NCBI GenBank assembly: GCA_013152585.1
Contig: JAADGC010000019.1
Span: forward strand, 1-45,033
Length of the DNA: 45,033 nt
Source of the DNA: Chloroflexota bacterium
Lineage (GTDB): Bacteria; Chloroflexota; Anaerolineae; J102
Direction of reading: 5' to 3'
A program made the translations under genes and the position numbers. Shown here one piece after another: positions 37,893 through 45,033 of the stretch. Below the pieces are notes generated by a model that ran no database searches, had not been told where the DNA came from, and saw nothing but the letters and a program-made list of their open reading frames with translations. The stretch's first letter is position 1; the number at the start of each line of letters is the position of its first letter.

Positions 37893-39293
37893 TTATTTGA
37901 GGACGTAGTAGGTGGCCCGTTTTTCGCCAATTTTGAGGAGGATGCCGCGATCAACGAGACCGGCGAAGTCGCGGCGCAGGGTCTCGGGGCTGGCGTCGGG
38001 GCACAGTTTTTGATAGTCGCGGTTGGTGATGCGGCGGTTGTTTTGTAAAAAGGTGAGGGCTTGTTCCTGGCGGGGATTGAGATGCAGGTGGGCGTAGAGG
38101 CTGGCAGGGGGACCGGCGCCGATGAGTTCGGGGCCGGCGCCGGTGAGGGCGATGCGAAAACCAGCGCTGGTTTCGGTAAATTGGGGCGGGGGCAAGCCTT
38201 CTTGCCCACACACATGGATAATGCGATCGATGCCATAGCCCAGGCGCTCGATGAAACCCATTTCGGCCAGGACCTGGACGATGGCTTCGTTACGGCTGAA
38301 GCGTTCATCGACCAGATTGTCGAGGGTGACGTGGCCGGGCAGGCGGCCGGGAGAGCTGACTTCGAGGCGGTCGCTGAACATGAGCACGCGGATGTTGTCC
38401 CCGCGGATGCTGTAATCGCGGTGGGCGACGGCGTTGACAATCGCTTCGCGCACGATGGAAATGGGGTATTCGGGGGTTTCCTGGCGAGTCAGGCCGCGGA
38501 TGCGCATGCCGCGGCGCATGTTGCTGACGACAAAGGCTTCGGCGCGACGGATTTGGTCGGGGAGAACGCCACGGATGTCTTCGCGCACGAAGTCATCGCT
38601 CATGCTGCTGCCGGCGTAGCGCACGCAGGTAATCTCGGCACTGCGCAGCCAGCGCTGGGGCTGGATGCCGAAGAGGAGGATACCGGCGATGGTGGGGCGG
38701 GGGCCCTGGGAGCTGTTGCTGAGGCATCCGCGGTTGATCAGCAGCTCGGTGCCATCCGCGGTAGGGGGGCCGATGAGCTGTTGTTGGTAGGACTGAATGC
38801 GCTGGGGATCAAGATCGGCGAGGGTGGCATCGGGAATAACCTGGGATTCGAAACCGGCTTCGCTGCGGTTTAGCATGAGGCGACGAAGTTCGGGGGGGGA
38901 GAGAGGCCGGTTATGCTGCCCGTCACGGATGAGGTATCGGCCGCGCAGGCTGTAAACGTGGGGCAATCCGGGGGGCACTTGCAGCGCACACAGGTGATGC
39001 TGACCCACGCGGATGAGTTCGGGCAGGGGGATGATGAGCGGGGGATCGCTGATGAGGGTGGCCGCAATGAGGCGCTGGCGCGTCTGCTCGGGCTGAGGCA
39101 AGCCGCTGATTTTACCGGAGGCTGTGGCGCCGATGATGAGCTGCCCCCCATGGGCGTTGGCCAGTGCCACCAGGCTTTCGGCTATGTGGCGCTCGGAGGC
39201 TTGTGCACTGAGACACACCAGGCGATCACCGGCACCGGCAGCCAGGGCTTGTTGGAGGCTGGGGAGGGAGGGCAGGGATGAGCGATTCATCAT
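37893..39293 (-). CDS. AlbA_2/Schlafen-AAA-like domain protein with ATP-binding and wHTH regions
   Basis: SLVALANAHGGQLIIGATASGKISGL, REAIVNAVAHRDYSIRGDNIRVLMFSDRLEVSSPGRLPG, C-terminal wHTH (NRDYQKLCPDASPETLRRDFAGLVDRGIL). Confidence 0.9.
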   Translation of the reverse strand: MMNRSSLPSLPSLQQALAAGAGDRLVCLSAQASERHIAESLVALANAHGGQLIIGATASGKISGLPQPEQTRQRLIAATLISDPPLIIPLPELIRVGQHHLCALQVPPGLPHVYSLRGRYLIRDGQHNRPLSPPELRRLMLNRSEAGFESQVIPDATLADLDPQRIQSYQQQLIGPPTADGTELLINRGCLSNSSQGPRPTIAGILLFGIQPQRWLRSAEITCVRYAGSSMSDDFVREDIRGVLPDQIRRAEAFVVSNMRRGMRIRGLTRQETPEYPISIVREAIVNAVAHRDYSIRGDNIRVLMFSDRLEVSSPGRLPGHVTLDNLVDERFSRNEAIVQVLAEMGFIERLGYGIDRIIHVCGQEGLPPPQFTETSAGFRIALTGAGPELIGAGPPASLYAHLHLNPRQEQALTFLQNNRRITNRDYQKLCPDASPETLRRDFAGLVDRGILLKIGEKRATYYVLK

Positions 39294-39297
39294 CAGC

Positions 39298-40401
39298 TCA
39301 GCGCAATTTGACGTTGACGATACGCCAGTGAATGGTCTCTTTGATGGTGGCGGGCCGGATCATGGCCACGGTCCAGCGGGTGAGGAAGAGGTCGCCGTCC
39401 ATCGTAAAATCGACATCGACTTCGACTTGTATGGTGGGCTGGCTGTTGCCGGCATCGGTGCTGGCGATATCGAGACGCAGGGGGGCAACGATTTGATCGA
39501 TAATGGCGTGGGGATAGCGGGGAAACCGGTTGTTATCGGACTGTAACAGGCGTTTGCCATTGCCATCCTGCAAGTAGGCCAGTACTTGCGCTTCGGGGAA
39601 GGCGGGTTCCTGGGGTGTTTGCCCGTTGCAAAATGTGATGTCGGTGGCAGGGCCTTTTTGGAAATGGCGGTTAATGGCGTCGTTTTCGTTCTCTTCGATC
39701 AGTTGCCATTTGACGCGCCGGCAGAGATTAGAGCGGTCGTGTAGGGGTTCCCAGGCCCACAGGGTGGTGATATCGGCGGTTTTGTTTTTCCACAGCAGCC
39801 AGTCGTGGGGATCGTCATGCGAGAGGCTAAGCCAGCCCGATGTGGAGACGTGGCTGCCGCCGTAGCCATAGATTTCGTTGATCCACCAAAAGGAGGAGAA
39901 GCGGGTGATACGTTTGTTTTCGAAGCCACGCACCAGCAGGCGATCGATCTTCGGGGGATCGTAGTTCGGCAGGGCGATGGCGGTGCGATAGTCGATGTCA
40001 TCGTCGCCCAGATAGCCGGTGGTTTTATTGAATTGGTAGTCGGGCAGGAGCCGGTAGGGGACGAGGAAGGTGGCGGATTGGTCGGGGATGGGTACTTTTT
40101 CGTTGCCCAGGGGCGTGGTCTGCGGATCGTAGATGACGCCGCCGATGTTGTGTCCTTCGTACAAATAGAACATGATCCATTCGCTGTCTTCGTCGTCATC
40201 GATGCTGAGTGGGATCAGTTTTTTGTTGAAGGCCTGCCAGGTGGCGGGTTTGATCTGGTTGAGATCGATGTTGAGGGAGCTCTTGGCGCCAGACAATCCG
40301 GGTACAGAGGGAAGTTTGCGAGACCCCAAAATGCCGCGGGCACTGAAGGCAATGATGCCAACGATAAAAAGAATACCGATGAGAACGATTATCTTTTTCA
40401 T
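39298..40401 (-). CDS. Membrane-anchored/secreted protein of unknown function
   Basis: 367-aa ORF with N-terminal TM (KKIIVLIGILFIVGIIAFSARGIL); abuts lon with 4-bp overlap; no family recognised. Confidence 0.8.
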   Translation of the reverse strand: MKKIIVLIGILFIVGIIAFSARGILGSRKLPSVPGLSGAKSSLNIDLNQIKPATWQAFNKKLIPLSIDDDEDSEWIMFYLYEGHNIGGVIYDPQTTPLGNEKVPIPDQSATFLVPYRLLPDYQFNKTTGYLGDDDIDYRTAIALPNYDPPKIDRLLVRGFENKRITRFSSFWWINEIYGYGGSHVSTSGWLSLSHDDPHDWLLWKNKTADITTLWAWEPLHDRSNLCRRVKWQLIEENENDAINRHFQKGPATDITFCNGQTPQEPAFPEAQVLAYLQDGNGKRLLQSDNNRFPRYPHAIIDQIVAPLRLDIASTDAGNSQPTIQVEVDVDFTMDGDLFLTRWTVAMIRPATIKETIHWRIVNVKLR

Positions 40402-42875
40402 TCTGGGGGAGAAGCGGAATTTTCCTTGTTTTCTGACGGCAGCGGATCCAGCAAAGCGATGGCCAGCACCTGCTCGATATGGCTGACGAGCTTGATGTCG
40501 AGATGGCGACGGATGTGCCGGGGAACGTCGCTGAGGTCGTTTTCGTTGCGTTGGGGAATGACGATGGTGGTGAGTCCGGCGCGATGGGCGGCGAGCAGTT
40601 TTTCTTTGAGCCCACCGATGGCGAGAACACGGCCGCGCAGGGTGATCTCACCGGTCATGCCCACGTCACGACGCACGGGTCGCTTGGTGAGGGCCGAGAT
40701 CAGGGCTGTGGCCAGCGTGATGCCGGCGGAGGGACCGTCTTTGGGGATGGCGCCTTCGGGCAAATGAATGTGGATGTCGACTTTGTCGAAGTCGAAGTCA
40801 CCAAAACCCAGTACCTCGGCATGGGAGCGGGCATAGGACAATGCCGCCTGAGCAGATTCCTGCATGATTTCGCCGAGCTGACCGGTCATGGTGAGACTGC
40901 CCTTGCCGGGCATGAGGATGACTTCGATTTGGGTGATGTCGCCGCCGGCCGGGGTCCAGGCCAGGCTGGTGGAAACGCCGACGAGATCGTCGTCTTCGAT
41001 TTTGCTTTGGATAAAACGCTGAGGGCCCAGGAAGCGGTGGATGTTGGTGGGGTTGATGCGTTTGGGGCTTTTTTTGTCTTCGGCGACGCGGCGGGCGACT
41101 TTGCGGCAAATGGTGGCCAGCCCGCGCTCGAGATTGCGTACCCCGGCTTCGTAGGTGTAGTTCTGAATGATTTCGCTGATGGCTTCGTCGCTAAAATTCA
41201 GGCCTACTTGTTCGAGTCCGTGTTCACGCAGGAGGCGGGGGATGAGAAATTGACGGGCGATGAGTGTTTTTTCGAAATCAGCATAGCCGGGGAATTCGAT
41301 CACTTCCATGCGATCGAGCAGGGCGGAGGGGATATCGTAGGGATTATTGGCGGTGGTGATGAAGAAGACTTTGCTGAGATCGTAGGGGACGTCGAGATAG
41401 TGGTCGCTGAAGGCGTAGTTCTGCTCGGGATCGAGCACCTCGAGCAGGGCGGAGGAGGGATCTCCACGGAAATCGTACCCCATTTTATCGACTTCGTCCA
41501 GCATGAAGACGGGGTTGACGACGTCGGCATTGCGCATGGTTTGGATGATGCGACCGGGCATGGCGCCGATGTAGGTGCGACGATGGCCGCGAATTTCGGC
41601 TTCGTCACGCACGCCGCCCAGCGAGATACGCACGAAAGTACGGCCCAGGGCTTCGGCAACGGATTTGCCCATGGAGGTTTTGCCGGTACCGGGTGGGCCG
41701 GCAAAGCACAAGATGGGGGTGCGCATTTTATCGGCAGCCAGTTTGCGCACGGCGATATGTTCGAGAATGCGCTCTTTGGCCTTGTCGAGGCCGTAGTGAT
41801 AGGTATCGAGCACGCGTTCGGCGGTGGCGATGTCGGTGTTGTCGACAGAGGGGTGGTTCCACGGCAGATCGAGCAACCATTCGATGTAGGTGCGCACCAC
41901 GCCGGTTTCGGGGGCCATGGCCGGCATGAGCCGCAGGCGCCTCAGTTCTTTCTCGGCCTTGTCCCGTACCACAGAGGGCATGGCGGATTCGTGGATACGC
42001 CCGTCGATTTCCCTCATGTCGTGCTGGAATTCGTCGCCTTCGCCCAATTCTTCCTGAATGGCACGGATTTGCTCGCGCAGGAAGTATTCGCGCTGGGAGT
42101 CATCTATCTGGCGCTGCACTTGTTCGTGTATCTGATTTTCGAGTTCGAGCACACCCAGTTCTTCGGCCAGAATGGTGCTGAGCCTTTGCAGGCGCTGGAC
42201 GGGATCAAGGATTTCCAGCAGTTGCTGGCGTTTGTCGAGGCTGATGCTGAGTGTAGAGGCGATAAGATCGGCCAGCCAACCGGGTTCCTCCAGGTTTACG
42301 GCGGCGACCATGGCCTCTTCGGGGATGTTTGGGTTGAGCAGCAGCACTTTTTCGTACATGGCCAGAACAGCGCGCTTGAGGATGTCGATGTTTTCGGGGA
42401 TGTCGGGGGCGTCGGCGAGAACGCGGCCACGCACGCGCAGGTACGGGCGTTCCTGCAAGACTTCGATGATCTCGACACGGTGTTCACCATGGCAAAGCAA
42501 GCTGAGGGTGGCGTCGGGGAGGCGCAACACGCGCCCGATGCTGACTGCGGTGCCGATGCTGTAGAGGTCGTCGCTGGTGGGGTACTCGATGGATTGGTCT
42601 TTTTGGCCTACGACCAGGAGGGGAGCATCTTCGTCCTGGGCGGCCTCGAGGGCGCGACGAGATAGTTCGCGGGTGATGAAGAGGGGAGCCGCCAGTCGGG
42701 GATAGATAATGGTTTCGGCGGTGGGAATGACCGGGAATTCGGAGACCTCGCCTCCCTTCTCATATGCGTCGGCGTCGTTATCGGTCGAGGACACAGGTCC
42801 CGCCAGGATGTCGCTGAAAAATGAGAATTCATTATTGATTTCTTGGTGAAGGCGTAGGAGATTTTTGGGTTGCAT
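40398..42875 (-). CDS. lon: ATP-dependent Lon protease
   Basis: CFAGPPGTGKTSMGKSVAEALGR, FMLDEVDKMGYDFRGDPSSALLEVLDPEQN, PKDGPSAGITLATALISALT (Ser), AIGGLKEKLLAAHRAG (Lys). Start ATG 42875. Confidence 0.97.
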   Translation of the reverse strand: MQPKNLLRLHQEINNEFSFFSDILAGPVSSTDNDADAYEKGGEVSEFPVIPTAETIIYPRLAAPLFITRELSRRALEAAQDEDAPLLVVGQKDQSIEYPTSDDLYSIGTAVSIGRVLRLPDATLSLLCHGEHRVEIIEVLQERPYLRVRGRVLADAPDIPENIDILKRAVLAMYEKVLLLNPNIPEEAMVAAVNLEEPGWLADLIASTLSISLDKRQQLLEILDPVQRLQRLSTILAEELGVLELENQIHEQVQRQIDDSQREYFLREQIRAIQEELGEGDEFQHDMREIDGRIHESAMPSVVRDKAEKELRRLRLMPAMAPETGVVRTYIEWLLDLPWNHPSVDNTDIATAERVLDTYHYGLDKAKERILEHIAVRKLAADKMRTPILCFAGPPGTGKTSMGKSVAEALGRTFVRISLGGVRDEAEIRGHRRTYIGAMPGRIIQTMRNADVVNPVFMLDEVDKMGYDFRGDPSSALLEVLDPEQNYAFSDHYLDVPYDLSKVFFITTANNPYDIPSALLDRMEVIEFPGYADFEKTLIARQFLIPRLLREHGLEQVGLNFSDEAISEIIQNYTYEAGVRNLERGLATICRKVARRVAEDKKSPKRINPTNIHRFLGPQRFIQSKIEDDDLVGVSTSLAWTPAGGDITQIEVILMPGKGSLTMTGQLGEIMQESAQAALSYARSHAEVLGFGDFDFDKVDIHIHLPEGAIPKDGPSAGITLATALISALTKRPVRRDVGMTGEITLRGRVLAIGGLKEKLLAAHRAGLTTIVIPQRNENDLSDVPRHIRRHLDIKLVSHIEQVLAIALLDPLPSENKENSASPPE

Positions 42876-42885
42876 AGGTTCGGTG

Positions 42886-44328
42886 CTAAGGATAGGTTGA
42901 ACGCGAGAATGCTGCAAGATCTGGATTTTGTTTCTGGCTTTCGAGCATGGGACTGAAGTTCCCCTGGATGGGTTCAGCGACTCGGGCCCAATCGTGGTCG
43001 GCGAAGTCGTGGGGGTTTCGGGCCAGCCAGGCTTCGCGGACGCCGGCCACAACAAAGATGGAACCGGTGACCAGGATGAGATCGTCATCTCCAGCCAGAG
43101 AAAGCGTATAATCTAAGGCCTGATCGATGTCTCTAGTAATAGAGACGAGTTTCGAGGGAACAATGTCGCGGGCGAGTTTGGCCATTGTCTCGGGATCGGC
43201 AGCGCGGGGGTGGGTGCTGCAGGTGACGACAATCTCGTCGGCGCGGTTTCCCAGGATGTGCAACATGCCATCGATATCTTTATCGGAAGAGGCTCCGAAC
43301 AGCAGAATCAAGCGTTTGTGGGGGTAGAATTCGAGGGCGGCAGCCAGGCGCTCGGCGCTCTGCCGGGTGTGAGCGCTATCGGTGAGCAGGTGGGGATGTT
43401 GGCTCAGCAGTTCCAGGCGGCCCGGCCAGTAGGTGTTGGCAAGACCACGACGCAGGGCTTCTTCGCTGATGTCGAGGCCACGACGGCGCATACTTTCGAT
43501 CAGTCCCACGGCTACGGTCGCATTGGCAGCTTGATGCAAGCCGCTGAGGGCGACGGTGAGATCCATGAAATCGACATCGGGCCCATGAACATCGATGCGC
43601 AATCCGTGCTGGTCTGCGTGGCGCACGTGGTAGTGCCATTCGCGACCGACTTGCCAGGTTTGGGCGCCGGTTTCATGGGCGACATCGTTGATGACGGCGA
43701 GGGCTTCCGGCTCCTGGGGCCCGACGATGACCGAAACGCCGGGCTTGATAATACCGGCTTTTTCGAAGGCGATGAGACTGAGGGTATGCCCCAGCAGGTC
43801 GGTGTGTTCGTAACTGAGGCTGGTGATGGCACAGGCCCGGGGATGCACAACGTTGGTGGCGTCCAGACGCCCACCCAGCCCGACTTCGAGCACACCCCAA
43901 TCTATCTGTGCCCGGGCAAAGGCCATGAAAGCCAGGGCCGTAATGATTTCGAAGGTGGTGGTGTGGGGCAGGGCTTCGGCATGGGGCCGCAGTTCGGCCC
44001 ACAGGTCGACCAGTTGCTGCCGGGGGATGAGTTCGGCATCGACGCGAATGCGCTCGCGAAAGGTGTGCATGTGAGGCGATGTGTAAATGCCAGTGCGGTA
44101 TCCGGCAGCCCGCAAGACGGATTCGGTCATGGCCGCGGTGGACCCTTTGCCCTTGCTGCCAGCAATATGAAAGGAAGGGAACTGGTCCTGCGGATTGCCA
44201 ATGCGGGCGCAAAGCTCACGCATCCGCTGTAGATTGTAAGTGTTGGCGTTGTAAGGGATCTGACGGGTGCGACTATAATCGACATGGGAAAAGATGTCGG
44301 TGAGGGTTTGGGCAAATGTCAGGGGCAT
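42886..44328 (-). CDS. folC: Bifunctional folylpolyglutamate/dihydrofolate synthase
   Basis: FHIAGSKGKGSTAAMTESVLRAAGYRTGIYTSPHMHTFRERI, VLEVGLGGRLDATNVV, ITSLSYEHTDLLGHT. Confidence 0.95.
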   Translation of the reverse strand: MPLTFAQTLTDIFSHVDYSRTRQIPYNANTYNLQRMRELCARIGNPQDQFPSFHIAGSKGKGSTAAMTESVLRAAGYRTGIYTSPHMHTFRERIRVDAELIPRQQLVDLWAELRPHAEALPHTTTFEIITALAFMAFARAQIDWGVLEVGLGGRLDATNVVHPRACAITSLSYEHTDLLGHTLSLIAFEKAGIIKPGVSVIVGPQEPEALAVINDVAHETGAQTWQVGREWHYHVRHADQHGLRIDVHGPDVDFMDLTVALSGLHQAANATVAVGLIESMRRRGLDISEEALRRGLANTYWPGRLELLSQHPHLLTDSAHTRQSAERLAAALEFYPHKRLILLFGASSDKDIDGMLHILGNRADEIVVTCSTHPRAADPETMAKLARDIVPSKLVSITRDIDQALDYTLSLAGDDDLILVTGSIFVVAGVREAWLARNPHDFADHDWARVAEPIQGNFSPMLESQKQNPDLAAFSRSTYP

Positions 44329-44484
44329 GTTGGCCTCGAAAGAGAGGGATCTGGTTCGTCAATGGGTGTGAGAGCGTTGGAGAAGTGAAGAGTGATCAGT
44401 CATGGCTGATACATGCTTTTTTTGTGTTAGATAGCGAAGCCATTCTAGCCTAAGGCGAGGCAAAAGTAAATAGCGATGATCAAA

Positions 44485-44516
44485 AACAGCCCCATCCGCG
44501 CACGGACAGGGCTGTT
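44485..44516 (-). terminator. Rho-independent terminator on the minus strand
   Basis: AACAGCCC...GGGCTGTT (44485-44492/44509-44516) with inner TCCG-cgca-CGGA, followed on the minus strand by a T run. Confidence 0.8.
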
Positions 44517-44537
44517 AGAGGAGTTGAAGGGGCGAAG

Positions 44538-45033
44538 TTAGCGAATCATCAGGGGGATGAAGAGGATCTGGCCCCCGTCGCCGGGCTGCGGTTGCACGGA
44601 TACGGGCCCGAACAGGGCGCCATCGGGCACGCTTTCGATCTTGTACCAGGCGGGGGTGCGGGCGTCGATCAGGGTGTCGAGCCACTGATAGCTGGCGCCT
44701 TCAGGTCGGTTGGTGGCCGAAATCAAGCCAGAAACCGCTTTGTAGGTGCCGTTTTCAGCCGACGAGCGCCAGATGACAAAGCCGGTTTGATCGAGTTCGG
44801 ACGCTGTCTGCCATTGTACCAGATTGCCCTGGCCGGTATGGCTGGCGCTGAAATCAGCAAGCGCCACAGCGGTGGGAGCGATGTAGCCGAAGTCGGCATC
44901 CACATAATCCTCGCCCACGCCCAGGGTGTAGTCCTTGGGGGCAGTGGTGGTGCGCTGCAGACCAGGCAGGCTGGCGGGCACGTCAATCTGATAAGTGCCT
45001 GAGGGCAGGCTGCCCACGGTGTAGGCACCGTTT
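44538..45033 (-). CDS. C-terminal part of a secreted/surface protein with SdrD_B-like repeat (5' end beyond window)
   Basis: Frame open to the window edge: NGAYTVGSLPSGTYQIDVPASLPGLQ... then ADFSASHTGQGNLVQWQTASELDQTGFVIWRSS... ending FIPLMIR. Confidence 0.75.
   Translation of the reverse strand, partial: NGAYTVGSLPSGTYQIDVPASLPGLQRTTTAPKDYTLGVGEDYVDADFGYIAPTAVALADFSASHTGQGNLVQWQTASELDQTGFVIWRSSAENGTYKAVSGLISATNRPEGASYQWLDTLIDARTPAWYKIESVPDGALFGPVSVQPQPGDGGQILFIPLMIR

Noticed and set aside
37841-38440. N-terminal extension of the YqeY-like ORF (37391-38440 in the track)
   Set aside because: It overlaps the AlbA_2 gene out of frame and is Ser/Pro/Ala-rich; ATG 37840 gives the normal 149-aa protein.
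40479-42665. 728-aa plus-strand ORF antisense to lon
   Set aside because: Shadow ORF caused by GC-rich third codon positions of lon; composition rich in G/D/V/H repeats with no recognisable motif, while the opposite strand encodes a clear Lon protease.

Overview
The window looks like a chromosomal segment of a GC-rich bacterium, probably Chloroflexota-like (judged from protein style only). Almost every base is explained by about 29 protein genes. I saw no rRNA, tRNA, CRISPR array or phage/IS transposase. Left part (1-11.4 kb): a carbohydrate-uptake/desulfation locus. It contains a radical-SAM anaerobic sulfatase maturase (truncated by the window edge and absent from the ORF track), a signal-peptide-less choline-sulfatase-like sulfatase, a binding protein with two permeases, and a LacI regulator. 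Divergent from these is an operon of SorC-type regulator, FGGY kinase and aldo/keto reductase. The lacI-sorC intergenic region holds two readable sigma70-like promoters, each overlapped by a palindrome. Middle (11.9-31.1 kb): degV-plsX-fabF; a four-fold cyclic-nucleotide-binding-domain membrane protein; coaX; a lytic transglycosylase and a subtilase, both with Pro/Thr linkers; a second degV; a PIN/RHH toxin-antitoxin pair flanked by a 147-bp duplication of the 3' end of an M1 peptidase gene; a metallophosphoesterase; a YhhQ-like transporter; and a nucleoside hydrolase. Right part (31.1-45 kb): mostly housekeeping genes (glpX, SulP-STAS-rhodanese, dgkA-like, ybeY, pgpH-like, yqeY-like, AlbA_2 protein, lon, folC). 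The observations most worth a second look are: the imported-sulfate-ester locus; the TA module between two copies of the peptidase 3' end, whose five differences are all synonymous third-position changes; the quad-CNB/TM/PT-linker protein; the double operator/promoter region; and several structured intergenic palindromes.
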